Of a stretch of DNA of 64,000 bases, positions 1 to 8,948 are shown one piece after another. Every line of letters begins with the position of its first letter. The first letter of the stretch is position 1. The translations under genes and the position numbers were made by a program. This DNA comes from Nitrospira sp. (GTDB taxonomy: Bacteria; Nitrospirota; Nitrospiria; Nitrospirales; Nitrospiraceae). A model generated the notes under the pieces. The model was not told the origin of the DNA. It worked only from the letters and a program-made list of their open reading frames with translations, and made no database searches. The stretch is taken from NCBI GenBank assembly GCA_031315995.1, contig JALDRG010000003.1, positions 186,001 to 250,000 of the forward strand, read 5' to 3'.

Positions 1-483
1 ACCTGGCTCGTCTGCGTGAGCTGATTGAGACGCCTGAGAGGCGTCCTCAAATTCCGTCCGAACCTCTTTCTGCCAGTTGATCTTCATCCCTCCCAAAGCA
101 TACGTCACCTGGCAAGCCGGCCCCTTCCACAGGCGAGAGGGCGCATCCAACAAATCATTGTCTCCACCCGCCGACGCAGTACCTTCCCACGTCTTGCGTT
201 GTTCGCACTTTACCCGCACGACAACATCGTGAGAAGCGCCGGGGTCCGAAATGACGATATAGCCCAGTTCTTTCATGCGTCGCATGACCACTTCCCTGAT
301 TCCCTCGGCGTTACCAGCTCCCTTATCAGTCAGCGCAATCACCTCCACCAAAACCGTATGAATATTCCCTAATTGCGCTTTTTGAGCTTCGGTGAAGTAG
401 TCTCGATAGGCCCACGCAGAAGAGGCGATGCCAAGGCATAGCAGGAAGAACACGGCTAGGGCAGTCGAAGAATTCCGCCTCAT
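1..483 (-). CDS. Secreted conserved hypothetical protein (3' end outside window)
   Basis: An open frame runs from ATG at 483 to the left edge of the window, so about 161 N-terminal residues are visible and the C-terminus is missing. The start has a strong purine-rich Shine-Dalgarno sequence (GGAGGAGGTG) about 8 bases upstream. Residues 1-25 form a signal peptide (MRRNSS, hydrophobic core ALAVFFLLCLGIA, then SSAWA). The mature part begins YRDYFTEAQKAQL and shows no catalytic motif that I recognise. It resembles secreted hypothetical proteins I remember from Nitrospira, but I cannot assign a function. It is exported, probably to the periplasm or outer envelope. The plus-strand frame over the same bases is its shadow. 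Confidence 0.7.
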   Translation of the reverse strand, partial: MRRNSSTALAVFFLLCLGIASSAWAYRDYFTEAQKAQLGNIHTVLVEVIALTDKGAGNAEGIREVVMRRMKELGYIVISDPGASHDVVVRVKCEQRKTWEGTASAGGDNDLLDAPSRLWKGPACQVTYALGGMKINWQKEVRTEFEDASQASQSAHADEPG

Positions 484-704
484 AAACACCTCCTCCCTCT
501 TAAACGGACCAATCTGGACCAACGATTGGAACACATCCAAGAATTGACCCCTCATTATACCTCCCTAAGACCTCTTGACACTATGAAGCATCGCCGAGCA
601 TCTAGAGCAACGCCGATACATACACTCCCGACTGGCCGCCTTACTCCCAGTGTTTTTGCCATGAAGACAAGCATGCCCGCGGGTAGGCCCCGCCGGCGTA
701 TGGG
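484..704. other. Intergenic stretch without a supported gene
   Basis: The whole gene-free interval runs from 484 to 811. This part holds the leader of the minus-strand gene ending at 483. A 60-codon plus-strand frame at 526-708 has no ribosome binding site and no recognisable protein character, so it was not called. The tRNA promoter follows at 705. Confidence 0.5.
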
Positions 705-734
705 TTGACAGGCAGACTCGATCGACGGTACAAA
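705..734 (+). promoter_or_regulatory. Sigma-70-like promoter for tRNA-Leu(UAG)
   Basis: A perfect -35 hexamer TTGACA (705-710) is followed after 18 bases by TACAAA (729-734), a 4/6 match to the -10 consensus. The predicted start near 741 lies about 70 bases before the tRNA. It could also read on into tig, since I see no clear terminator between the tRNA and that gene. Confidence 0.5.
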
Positions 735-811
735 ATGTCATTATTCATCGTGCATTTCCACGCGCAGGCACATTTCTTAATAATAGTGAGCAACCTAGTA
801 CTCAGCGTCGC

Positions 812-894
812 GCGAGAGTGGCGGAACTGGCAGACGCGCGAGACTTAGGATCTCGTGGGTAACCGTGGGGGTTCAAGTCCCCCCTCTCGCACCA
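812..894 (+). tRNA. tRNA-Leu (anticodon UAG)
   Basis: The 7-bp acceptor stem GCGAGAG/CTCTCGC, anticodon stem CGAGA/TCTCG with loop CTTAGGA (anticodon TAG), a long variable arm and T-arm GGGGG-TTCAAGT-CCCCC form a complete class II tRNA. Discriminator A is at 891 and CCA is encoded at 892-894. The anticodon reads CUN leucine codons, mainly CUA and CUG. The gene lies 62 bases upstream of tig on the same strand. Confidence 0.97.
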
Positions 895-955
895 CCTCTC
901 ACAGAAGTAACGTGACGCAAATAACTTTTCGGACTCGGAGGACGCGAACACCCTT

Positions 956-2281
956 ATGAAAATGGAAATGACCGAGCTCGGCCCCATGAAGCGGGCCCTG
1001 AAAATTGAAGTTCCCGCGGACGAAGTTAACCTGCGCTTTGTTCAGGCCTACTCTGAACTAAACCGGCAAGTTCGCATTCCCGGCTTCCGACCCGGCAAGG
1101 CTCCTCTCCAGTTGCTGGAGAAGCGATACGCGAAGACCATCGAGGAGGACGTTATTCGCAGCTTGGTCCCGGATTATTATGATCGAGCCATCCGCCAGGC
1201 TGGCATCGTTCCGGTTCTCGTAGAAATCCCACCTCTAGAGCGGGTCAAAGTTAAAAAAGACACACCGTTTAGCTTTACCGCAACAGTCGAAATCAAACCA
1301 ACTATCGAGCTTCGAGATTACAAGGCGCCGAACCCCATTTCCCTCAAACAGGATCAGCGAACGGTCACGGAAGAACAGATCCAAAAAGCCCTGGATGTCC
1401 TCCGTGAGCAAATGGCCCAGTTACATCCTGCTCCCACCGGAACAGCATTGGCGGATGGCGACTATGCGGTCTTAGATATTGAAGGGACTTTAGACGGCAA
1501 TCCTCTTGATGGAACAACCAAGGAGGGGCATCTTCACAAAATGGGATCGCATGCCTCCGTCCTCGGCATCGACATTGAACCTCACCTTGTCGGCAAGAAG
1601 GACGGTGAGGCTATCACCATCCCGCAGGCCTACCCAGCGACCCACCCGGATAATCGAGTTGCCGGAAAAACCGTGACCTTTCGCTGTACCATCAAGTCCG
1701 TGAAGCAGAAGCAACTACCGGCGCTCGACGACGAGTTTGCAAAGGATTGCGGCCCCTATCAATCCTTGCAGGAAATCCGAGAGAAGCTTCGCACCGAAAT
1801 GGAACGGGCGCTGAAGAAAGATATCGAAGATACCTACAAGGAGACGATTTTAAAGCGATTGGCAGAAACCCATCATTTCGAACTTCCCGGAACACTGGTT
1901 GAGCGGGAGTTGTCGGCCATGGTTCGACAACAGATGCAATCCCGCCAACGAAAGTCTGCTGAAAACCCTGACGCGTCACCTGCCACGCCTCAGACCGAGG
2001 AGATTAAGAAGCTCCAGGACGAGTTTCGCCCAGAGGCTGAGCGGAGGGTGAAGGTTGGACTAATTCTTGAAGCAGTTGCGGCGAAAGAAACTATCACGGT
2101 CACTAATGATGATCTCAGCAACGAGATCGCAAGACTTGCTGCGGAAGTCAAACTCTCAATCGAGGAAGTCACCCGCATGATTCAGGCCGGTGGACAGGAT
2201 ACCTTGGATGATCTTCGATCGAGAATTTTGGCTGATAAAGCTTTGGATTTTGTCTATAGGCACGCAATGATCCAGGGATAG
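956..2281 (+). CDS. tig: Trigger factor, ribosome-associated chaperone and peptidyl-prolyl isomerase
   Basis: The 441-residue product has the normal trigger factor length and order. An N-terminal ribosome-binding domain carries the IPGFRPGKAP signature near residues 43-52. A FKBP-type PPIase domain covers about residues 160-250, and a long helical C-terminal chaperone arm follows. Trigger factor docks at the ribosomal exit tunnel and shields nascent chains. The ATG at 956 gives the expected start MKMEMTELGPMKR, with a GGAGGA-type purine tract upstream. The clpP and clpX genes follow on the same strand, the classic tig-clpP-clpX arrangement that links folding with proteolysis. A family-typical sequence with no visible defect. 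Confidence 0.97.
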   Translation: MKMEMTELGPMKRALKIEVPADEVNLRFVQAYSELNRQVRIPGFRPGKAPLQLLEKRYAKTIEEDVIRSLVPDYYDRAIRQAGIVPVLVEIPPLERVKVKKDTPFSFTATVEIKPTIELRDYKAPNPISLKQDQRTVTEEQIQKALDVLREQMAQLHPAPTGTALADGDYAVLDIEGTLDGNPLDGTTKEGHLHKMGSHASVLGIDIEPHLVGKKDGEAITIPQAYPATHPDNRVAGKTVTFRCTIKSVKQKQLPALDDEFAKDCGPYQSLQEIREKLRTEMERALKKDIEDTYKETILKRLAETHHFELPGTLVERELSAMVRQQMQSRQRKSAENPDASPATPQTEEIKKLQDEFRPEAERRVKVGLILEAVAAKETITVTNDDLSNEIARLAAEVKLSIEEVTRMIQAGGQDTLDDLRSRILADKALDFVYRHAMIQG

Positions 2282-2408
2282 CGCAGTCGGATACTATGGA
2301 CTCGCAGCGCTGGATGACGGGACAGTGATCCAACAATCCAGGCTACATGAGTATGGTAAAATGAAGAGCTTCCACCCGTCAGACCTCTAGCGGAAAGGAT
2401 TCAGCTGA

Positions 2409-3044
2409 ATGCTAGTTCCGATTGTCATCGAACAGACGAACCGCGGCGAACGTGCCTATGACATTTACTCACGCCTGCTTAAAGACCGTATCATCTTTCT
2501 CGGCGCACCAATCGATGACGTCTTCGCCAACCTGATCATCGCTCAACTACTGTTCCTGGAAGCTGAGGACCCCGAGAAGGATATCAATCTGTACATCAAT
2601 TCCCCGGGGGGAAGCGTCACGGCGGGACTTGGCATCTACGACACAATGCAATACGTCAAGCCAGCCATTAATACGATCTGTTTGGGCCAAGCCGCGAGCA
2701 TGGGGGCATTCCTCCTGACAGCAGGGACAAAGGGCAAACGCTACGCCCTGCCGAATGCCCGCGTCATGATCCATCAACCGATGGGGGGATTTCAGGGCCA
2801 GGCGACAGAGATCGATATCCACGCGCGCGAAATCCTGAAGATCCGTGAGCGCCTGAACGAAATTATGGCCAAGCATACCGGACAACCTCTCGATAAAATC
2901 TCGCAAGATACCGAGCGGGACTACTTCATGTCGAGCGAAGAAGCGAAACGTTATGGGCTGATTGATGAAGTCATCACACGCCCCCTGAAGAGCCTCAAAC
3001 CCGTGGGGTCAACGGAATCAGGGAAGGACGGCGGCAAGAGCTAG
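2409..3044 (+). CDS. clpP: ATP-dependent Clp protease proteolytic subunit
   Basis: This 211-residue serine peptidase forms the barrel of the ClpXP/ClpAP proteases. The catalytic triad is visible as Ser97 in GQAASMGAF, His122 in MIHQPMGG and Asp171 in TERDYF. The oxyanion-loop glycines in SPGGSV (residues 65-70) are intact. The ATG at 2409 gives the short propeptide usual for the family. The gene lies 127 bases after tig and 26 bases before clpX. A TAAAAT hexamer at 2357-2362 could be an internal -10 element, but its -35 is poor. Confidence 0.97.
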   Translation: MLVPIVIEQTNRGERAYDIYSRLLKDRIIFLGAPIDDVFANLIIAQLLFLEAEDPEKDINLYINSPGGSVTAGLGIYDTMQYVKPAINTICLGQAASMGAFLLTAGTKGKRYALPNARVMIHQPMGGFQGQATEIDIHAREILKIRERLNEIMAKHTGQPLDKISQDTERDYFMSSEEAKRYGLIDEVITRPLKSLKPVGSTESGKDGGKS

Positions 3045-3070
3045 TTGACCTTTGGTTCACAGGAGGCAGC

Positions 3071-4327
3071 ATGGCTAAGCAAGAAAAGATTGATCGGCAC
3101 CTGCGTTGCTCGTTCTGCGGGAAAAGTCGGGACGAAGTGCGTAAACTCATCGCCGGCCCAACCGTCTATATCTGCGACGAATGCGTGAACCTCTGCAACG
3201 ACATCATCGCAGAGGATTGGGAAGAGGCTAAAGAAGAAATATCTTCGAAGCTGAAGAAGCCTGCCGAGATCAAGCACCATCTCGATCAGTATGTGGTTGG
3301 CCAGGATCGTGCCAAACGAATCCTCTCAGTGGCCGTCCACAACCACTACAAGCGCATTTCGGCCAAGGAGAAAGACGTCGACGACGTCGAACTCCAAAAA
3401 GGCAATATCTTGGTCATCGGTCCAACAGGTACCGGCAAGACGCTCTTAGCTCAAACTCTGGCTAAATTTCTTGATGTGCCCTTCACCCTTGCGGACGCCA
3501 CCACACTCACGGAGGCAGGCTATGTCGGGGAAGATGTTGAGAACATTATCCTCAAACTTCTTCAGGCCGCCGACTACGATGTCGAACGCGCCGAACGTGG
3601 GATTGTGTACATCGACGAAATCGATAAGATCAGCAGAAAGAGTGATAGTCCGTCCATCACGAGAGATGTCTCCGGCGAGGGCGTCCAGCAAGCGCTTCTT
3701 AAACTTATTGAGGGAACGGTCGCGAACGTCCCCCCTCAAGGAGGACGCAAGCACCCACATCAAGAATTCATTCAGGTGAACACCTCGAACATCCTCTTCA
3801 TTTGCGGCGGAGCCTTTGTCGGGCTCGAACATATTATCGAACAACGCATGAACCGAAAATCGATGGGGTTCGGGGCGGATGTCCGAGGCCGCAATGATAT
3901 TCGGCTAGGTGAGTTGCTGCCGCACGTCCAGCCGGAAGATCTCTTGAAATATGGATTGATCCCTGAATTTATCGGTCGCTTGCCAGTTGTCGCAACCCTT
4001 GATGAACTTGACGAGGAGGCGTTGATTCGCATCCTGACTGAGCCCAGAAATGCTCTTACCAAGCAATATGAAAAACTGCTCTCCTTCGAGAAAGTAAAGC
4101 TGCGATTCACGGAAGGGGCTTTGAGTGCCGTTGCACGAAAGGCCTTCATACAAAAGACCGGCGCGCGCGGGCTACGCTCTATTCTCGAAGAAGCTATGCT
4201 CGACGTGATGTATGATGCTCCCTCTCAGAAACAAATCAAGGAAGTCGTCATAACTGAAGACTCCATCAGCGGCAAACATGCTCCGATTCGCATCTTCGAG
4301 CAGGACAAGGACGTGAAAAGCGCCTGA
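3071..4327 (+). CDS. clpX: ATP-dependent Clp protease ATP-binding subunit ClpX
   Basis: The 418-residue AAA+ unfoldase feeds substrates into ClpP. The N-terminal zinc-binding domain has Cys13, Cys16, Cys35 and Cys38. The Walker A motif GPTGTGKT is at residues 117-124 and Walker B reads [10 protein letters not shown]. The substrate loop GYVGEDVE and the C-terminal small domain are complete. The ATG at 3071 is preceded by ACAGGAGGCAGC, a strong ribosome binding site. Length and motifs match the family. A hairpin just downstream probably ends the tig-clpP-clpX unit. Confidence 0.98.
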   Translation: MAKQEKIDRHLRCSFCGKSRDEVRKLIAGPTVYICDECVNLCNDIIAEDWEEAKEEISSKLKKPAEIKHHLDQYVVGQDRAKRILSVAVHNHYKRISAKEKDVDDVELQKGNILVIGPTGTGKTLLAQTLAKFLDVPFTLADATTLTEAGYVGEDVENIILKLLQAADYDVERAERGIVYIDEIDKISRKSDSPSITRDVSGEGVQQALLKLIEGTVANVPPQGGRKHPHQEFIQVNTSNILFICGGAFVGLEHIIEQRMNRKSMGFGADVRGRNDIRLGELLPHVQPEDLLKYGLIPEFIGRLPVVATLDELDEEALIRILTEPRNALTKQYEKLLSFEKVKLRFTEGALSAVARKAFIQKTGARGLRSILEEAMLDVMYDAPSQKQIKEVVITEDSISGKHAPIRIFEQDKDVKSA

Positions 4328-4362
4328 CCGATCAACGACGCTTTTTCCCATCAATATATCTT

Positions 4363-4390
4363 GAAGAGGGGGCTTTCGCCCCTTCTTCTT
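4363..4390 (+). terminator. Hairpin terminator after clpX
   Basis: GAAGAGGGGGC, a short TTTC loop and GCCCCTTCTTC form a GC-rich stem with one mismatch or bulge, followed by a pyrimidine-rich CTTTC tail. It lies 35 bases past the clpX stop, where a terminator is expected. Confidence 0.6.
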
Positions 4391-4457
4391 TCAACCTCAC
4401 AAGTGCTTAGCCACGATCTTCTCCCTAGGTATCGAACCCCACAATTTCAGGTTTATA

Positions 4458-4485
4458 TCGACAAGACGGTTCTGTGCGGTATACT
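4458..4485 (+). promoter_or_regulatory. Sigma-70-like promoter for the PilZ gene pair
   Basis: TCGACA (4458-4463) and TATACT (4480-4485) are spaced by 16 bases, each a 5/6 match to consensus. Transcription would begin near 4492, just before ATG 4495 and 45 bases before the preferred GTG start at 4537. Confidence 0.5.
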
Positions 4486-4536
4486 TGCGGAAAGATGCCT
4501 ATTCCCTCAATGGGACCTTTCCGAAGGGCGGCGCAC

Positions 4537-5055
4537 GTGAAATTTCCGGTCGTATCAAGTAGTAGACACAAGGGCAAGACGCTCGAAATCGATTCGTCTA
4601 AGGAAATAGTCACGTTGATGGGCATCAACGGCGAACCGATGGGAAGCCTGGCTTGGGATTTCCTCGTCGACCAGATTCTGACCTATCGGAAGCCCCAACA
4701 GTCCCGTGAGGCGCGGTCTGAGCCCCGCATCTCGCTCTCTATACGGGTCAAATACCATACCCCTGAAGGCACTCAATTCGAAAGTCGAGCGGGTGGAATC
4801 GGTGGAGGAGGATTATTTATCGAAAGCTTTACGCCATTGGCTGTGGGAACTAAGCTTGCCATGGAGTTTACGCTGCCAGAAAATCCGAGCGAGTGGCTGT
4901 CGGCAAAAGGTGTGGTTGCATGGGTCTGCCCGAAGGCCGACCAGTATACATTTAGCCCGGGAATGGGTGTGCGCTTCATCGACATCACCACGGAAACACG
5001 CAGTCGAGTATTGAGCCTGGTCCATTCTGTCAAGGGCATCCCCCAAGGCGAATAA
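4537..5055 (+). CDS. PilZ domain protein, first of a tandem pair
   Basis: From GTG 4537 the product is 172 residues and begins VKFPVVSSSRHKGKTL, aligning end to end with its neighbour (MKFPVTATREHQGKTL). An in-frame ATG at 4495 would add 14 residues that have no counterpart in the second copy. The C-terminal half carries a PilZ-like fold with an R-rich entry (SREARSEPR) and the GGIGGGGLFIES segment. PilZ domains usually bind cyclic di-GMP through RxxxR and D/NxSxxG motifs. The second motif here is a glycine-rich variant, so ligand binding is uncertain. Probably a cytosolic adaptor in c-di-GMP signalling. Confidence 0.75.
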   Translation: MKFPVVSSSRHKGKTLEIDSSKEIVTLMGINGEPMGSLAWDFLVDQILTYRKPQQSREARSEPRISLSIRVKYHTPEGTQFESRAGGIGGGGLFIESFTPLAVGTKLAMEFTLPENPSEWLSAKGVVAWVCPKADQYTFSPGMGVRFIDITTETRSRVLSLVHSVKGIPQGE

Positions 5056-5127
5056 GAATAAGGTACCGCTTGGACGGAGCTGCAATTTTAGCCTATCGGA
5101 TACTCACGTGAAGGATCTGATCCAAAG

Positions 5128-5646
5128 ATGAAATTTCCCGTTACCGCCACCCGTGAACATCAAGGTAAAACGCTTGGCATTGACTGCGACCAAGAAACCC
5201 TCTCCCTGTTCGACGACAAGGGGCACCGCCTCAACATACTGACATGGGGCACGTTGATCGAACACATGCTCTCCATTGATGAAGACGCCCGTTTCGCACA
5301 TAGTCGCGCACATCCACGAGCCCCCCTCGCGATTAAGGTGCATTGCAGCACTGCCGATGGGAAGCACTTCGATAGCCTGACCGGCGGCATCGGTGGAGGA
5401 GGACTGTTTATCGAAAGCAGTGCGCCGTTGGCGCCTGGCACGGAGTTGACGATCGAATTTGCTCTGCCCGACCGGCCAAGCCAGAAATTCGAAACTCGAG
5501 CGAAAGTCGCATGGACACGTTTGAAGCCAGAACGGTACCTATTATTTCCAGGAATGGGCATTCAGTTCACAGAAATCGACCCGGAAGCCCAATCACGACT
5601 TATTGATTTAGTCGCCGCTCTGAACCGTACTCGCGCGACGGCGTAA
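5128..5646 (+). CDS. PilZ domain protein, second of a tandem pair
   Basis: This 172-residue protein is a clear paralogue of the preceding gene. It has the same opening (MKFPVTATREHQGKTL), the same glycine-rich GGIGGGGLFIESSAPLAPG segment and the same ending GMGIQFTEIDPEAQSR. The ATG at 5128 lies 72 bases after the first copy's stop, so the two are probably cotranscribed after a local duplication. An arginine-rich stretch (HSRAHPRAPLAIK) stands at the expected RxxxR position, while the second c-di-GMP motif is non-canonical. The 3' end overlaps the convergent HEAT-repeat gene by 47 bases. Confidence 0.75.
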   Translation: MKFPVTATREHQGKTLGIDCDQETLSLFDDKGHRLNILTWGTLIEHMLSIDEDARFAHSRAHPRAPLAIKVHCSTADGKHFDSLTGGIGGGGLFIESSAPLAPGTELTIEFALPDRPSQKFETRAKVAWTRLKPERYLLFPGMGIQFTEIDPEAQSRLIDLVAALNRTRATA

Positions 5647-6418
5647 TCTGTTGGGCCGCCCACCCCGCCCATCCGCGAACCACGATATTTGGATCCGCCG
5701 CAGCAACTCTCGACAGGTCATCCAAGACCCTGCTCGTGCCAAGTTTTCCTAGTCGAAAAGCTGCCTCTGAGCGGACGCCTGGAGCCACATCCGTCTTCAT
5801 GAGGGCCAGCAGGTGCGGAACGGCACGTGCATCCCCTGTCTCTCCCAATGCTGCTACCGCCCCTTGACGCACCAACGCATCCGAATCTCGAAGTGCACCT
5901 ACCAGATCGACCGAAAGTGATACAGTACCCAGGCTCAGTAGGGCTCGGCTCGCGGCAATCCGAGCCGTGGCCTCCGGATGATGGAGTGTCTTCAGAATCT
6001 GAGCCTCGCCAGCCATTGACGGGTCAATTTCACCGAGAGCCAGGGCTGATGCGGCCCGAACTGCCTCGACGGAGTCTGCCAGGTGCACTGCCAGCACCAG
6101 CCCACTCTCTCCCTCACCCAACCGCCCCAGCGAGAGAGCCGCAGCTGCCCGAACACGAGCATCACCATCGTTGAGCGCGGCGATAAGCCAGGAATTTGCA
6201 GATGCGTGGCCAATCTTCCCTAAGGCTTCGGCCGCGGTGAGCCGAACATCCGGGTCAGGATCGCCAAGTAATTCGCCGAGTCGCAGCGATACCATGTCCG
6301 GAGGCCCAGAAGGTGCATCGACGTAACACCCGGTAATCTGGGAGCACAGCAGCAGCCAGCATAGGAGGGGGAGTAGAAAACGAGATGACGCACCGGCAAC
6401 AGGCCCCATATCGGTCAT
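5600..6418 (-). CDS. HEAT-repeat lipoprotein
   Basis: The 272-residue product begins with a lipoprotein signal sequence: a hydrophobic core FLLPLLCWLLLC and a lipobox ITGC ending near residue 31. The mature part is built from about six HEAT/PBS-lyase-type repeats of the form DPDVRLTAAEALGKIG, DARVRAAAALSLGRLG and DALVRQGAVAALGETG. Such solenoids are protein-protein interaction platforms. The protein is probably anchored to the envelope, and its partner is unknown. The ATG at 6418 lacks a clear Shine-Dalgarno sequence, and ATG 6409 is an alternative. It converges with, and overlaps, the second PilZ gene. Confidence 0.75.
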   Translation of the reverse strand: MTDMGPVAGASSRFLLPLLCWLLLCSQITGCYVDAPSGPPDMVSLRLGELLGDPDPDVRLTAAEALGKIGHASANSWLIAALNDGDARVRAAAALSLGRLGEGESGLVLAVHLADSVEAVRAASALALGEIDPSMAGEAQILKTLHHPEATARIAASRALLSLGTVSLSVDLVGALRDSDALVRQGAVAALGETGDARAVPHLLALMKTDVAPGVRSEAAFRLGKLGTSRVLDDLSRVAAADPNIVVRGWAGWAAQQITPSREYGSERRLNQ

Positions 6419-6640
6419 GAAAGAGAGACGTCCATCTTTGTGGGCTAATGAGAAACCGGCAGGAATCCCTTCTGAATCGATATGTTAGGCATTCTGATTC
6501 GAGATGAATAGCCCGCAGGATGGTCACATATACTGATCGACCAGCCTGCAGTGACCGAGGGAGTGAAACCTGCTCCGTGACAAGCCTGGGATACCCCAGG
6601 ACCACGAGCGCGGTCTGGAAGTTCCTCCTTAAGCCCCATG

Positions 6641-7495
6641 CTAGCGAGATGGTTCTGGAGCATCATCGTCCAGCACAGGCGCCTGCTTGGCGGCTTCAAT
6701 CGACTGTTCCAACTCTTTCTGTGCCGAGTCCATTTCGGCCCGTATCGTTCGCATTTCAGGATCGACCGAATTCTGCACATCTGCCACGGCTTGACGGAAT
6801 GTCCGCACCGCATCTCCCAGGCCCTCCCCCAAACCCTGCATGTCGTGAGCGGAGAATCCAGTCGGTTGAGCCTGCGCCGCTTTTGTCCGCATGGCAGCCT
6901 GGGCCGCCTGCACTCGAGCCACGGCGTCCTTGTTCACGATGGCAGACGGCCGCTTGGCTGCCGGCTTACTCTGAGCCCCAGCTGGAAGGGGCGGATATTG
7001 CGCCCGCATCACAGGTGCAGGAGCGGCCATGCGATCTTCCATCGTGGGGGGCTGGTGACTTTGCGCAACCGCCGACCCCGAAGCCGCCTGCCCCGGAGTG
7101 ACAGTAGCGACACGCGGCTTAGCCGGCTGAGTCGACTGCGGACCCTGTGGACCCGCCGCAGCCATCATAGCCGCCGTCGTGCCAGGGGTTAACTCCGGGC
7201 CCGGCGTGTATGGAGATGTAGCTTTGGGAACAGTCGAAGCTGGCGCAGCTGCGGCAGGCTGCGGCACCTGAGCAATTTCCGCCGTCGGTTGAGGCTGAGC
7301 TTGGGCCGGCGTTGCGTTTGATTCGTTCGCTTCGGCGGAGTCTTCCGGAGGTGGAATATCATTCACCTCCTTCTTGAACCCTCTAAGAGCCTTGCCCACC
7401 CCTTCACCGATTTGCGGAAGTTTTCCTGCCCCAAAAATAATCAACACGATGACTAGGATGATAATCAGTTCTGAAAATCCCATAGTGCCAAACAT
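6641..7495 (-). CDS. tatA: Sec-independent translocase TatA/TatB-type protein with long C-terminal extension
   Basis: From ATG 7495 (GGAAGGA 8-10 bases upstream) the product is 284 residues, much longer than a usual TatA of 60-90. The N-terminus is canonical: a transmembrane helix (IIILVIVLIIFGAG), the FGAGKLP hinge and an amphipathic helix QIGEGVGKALRGFKKEV at residues 28-44. About 170 residues of Ala/Pro/Gln-rich, probably disordered sequence follow. Near residues 220-239 a second segment QGLGEGLGDAVRTFRQAVAD closely resembles the amphipathic helix. It leads into a charged helix that recalls TatB tails. Tat pores export folded proteins. I read this as a TatA-family protein that may combine TatA and TatB features. 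Confidence 0.8.
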   Translation of the reverse strand: MFGTMGFSELIIILVIVLIIFGAGKLPQIGEGVGKALRGFKKEVNDIPPPEDSAEANESNATPAQAQPQPTAEIAQVPQPAAAAPASTVPKATSPYTPGPELTPGTTAAMMAAAGPQGPQSTQPAKPRVATVTPGQAASGSAVAQSHQPPTMEDRMAAPAPVMRAQYPPLPAGAQSKPAAKRPSAIVNKDAVARVQAAQAAMRTKAAQAQPTGFSAHDMQGLGEGLGDAVRTFRQAVADVQNSVDPEMRTIRAEMDSAQKELEQSIEAAKQAPVLDDDAPEPSR

Positions 7496-7641
7496 GTTCG
7501 AGTTCCTTCCTCGGCAAATAGGGGCCAATCCAGCGCCGGATGGTCTCTTAGACCATCTGACCTACCACGATAGCTGCTCGATGCAAAGGGTGTCAAGAAA
7601 GGTGGATAGCCACGGTCCCTCAAGGAAAGTGATCGAGGAAT

Positions 7642-8871
7642 CTATCCGGCAGGAACGGGAATGGCGACAAGATCAGCCTGGACGGGTTGTCCATACACGA
7701 CCGCGTCGTGGGAAGAGAGGTACACATCCAACTCACTCCGAATACCGAAATCCTCCGGCAGATAGATCCCCGGCTCAATGGAAAAGCAGGTGCCCGGCAA
7801 TAACCGACGAGCATCCTGCGTTTCCAGATTATCGATATTCGCACCGTTGCCGTGAACTTCTTCCCCAATGGAATGACCGGTCCTATGCACAAAGTACCTT
7901 CCGTACCCCGCGTCCTGAATTACCTGGCGGCAGACATCATCCACTTCCCACCCATAGGGAAATGCGCCGGCCCGCACGCGACGCTGCACAAAGGTGACGG
8001 CCGCATCCCGAGCCTGACGAACGATCTGGAAGATATCCTGGTGCCGGGCAGACACCGTCGCGCCGACGAACCCCGTCCAGGTGATATCCGCATATACGGC
8101 CCCGGGTCCAGACTGTTTGGCCCACAGATCGATTAACACAAGGTCTCCAAGCTGAATCGGCGCAGACCCTTCGGAACTCGGCGAATAATGCGGATCGGCG
8201 CTATGCGCATTCACGGCAGCAATCGGTGGACTCGAAGTCACCAAGCCACGAGCCTGCATTCGAGAAAGAATGTGTTGCTGCAGTCCGTATTCGGTAAGAC
8301 GGCGCCCGGCGGCCAGCGAGGTTCCGATAAATCCAAAGGCCTCATCCACAATGGCCCGTAACCCTTCCGCCGCCACCTGGTGGGATGCCAACTGCGCGTC
8401 ATCCCATACGGCCTCGAATTGCTGAACCAAATCGGCTGATGTCACCACCTCGACCCCGAGGCTACGCACAAGATCAATCGTTCCGGCGTCCACCCGCGAA
8501 AGGTAGGGGATGGCATTCATCGGCGAATATTGCATCGCAACTCGTGTGGCAGATTGAAAGAGCGACGCGAGTGCCGACTGCTGATCTCGCCAGGAGATGT
8601 ACTCACGCAGGTCACCAGGCAACCCCTCCAAGACATGAGGCTCAATGCGATGTTGCACTTTCACCGGCATGCCCTGCGCGGGAACCCAGTAATACCAGCG
8701 CCGCGTGACATGGAGAGATGGGTCTAACAACAACACGCGATACGCAATGGGGTCCAGGTGGCGAAAGTCATAAAAGAGCCACCCATCGAGGCCCGGCTGT
8801 TCGCGAAGGGCCTGCTGAATCCGAGCCACCCGGGCGATAGAGCGAGCTGACGCATTCATGCGTGCCATCAT
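7642..8871 (-). CDS. M24 family metallopeptidase (Xaa-Pro aminopeptidase-like)
   Basis: The 409-residue protein has an N-terminal creatinase/prolidase-type domain (about residues 1-165) and a C-terminal pita-bread metallopeptidase domain. Metal-ligand motifs are visible as LIDLWAK (Asp), YADITWTGFVG (Asp), HRTGHSIGEEVHGNG (His), FSIEPGIY (Glu) and IRSELDVY (Glu). That completes the five-ligand dinuclear centre of M24 enzymes. It probably removes N-terminal residues before proline or cleaves dipeptides in the cytosol. ATG 8871 is followed by a second ATG and another at codon 5. I see no strong ribosome binding site. Confidence 0.85.
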   Translation of the reverse strand: MMARMNASARSIARVARIQQALREQPGLDGWLFYDFRHLDPIAYRVLLLDPSLHVTRRWYYWVPAQGMPVKVQHRIEPHVLEGLPGDLREYISWRDQQSALASLFQSATRVAMQYSPMNAIPYLSRVDAGTIDLVRSLGVEVVTSADLVQQFEAVWDDAQLASHQVAAEGLRAIVDEAFGFIGTSLAAGRRLTEYGLQQHILSRMQARGLVTSSPPIAAVNAHSADPHYSPSSEGSAPIQLGDLVLIDLWAKQSGPGAVYADITWTGFVGATVSARHQDIFQIVRQARDAAVTFVQRRVRAGAFPYGWEVDDVCRQVIQDAGYGRYFVHRTGHSIGEEVHGNGANIDNLETQDARRLLPGTCFSIEPGIYLPEDFGIRSELDVYLSSHDAVVYGQPVQADLVAIPVPAG

Positions 8872-8948
8872 AACGTCATTTCGAAATTGATACCACTGCG
8901 CAATCGAGCTGTTCTCTCCTGTTCACGCAATGGTAGAATCCCTCATCT

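Noticed and set aside
25..372. Plus-strand frame of 115 codons at the window start
   Set aside because: It is antisense to a minus-strand gene that has a signal peptide and a strong ribosome binding site.
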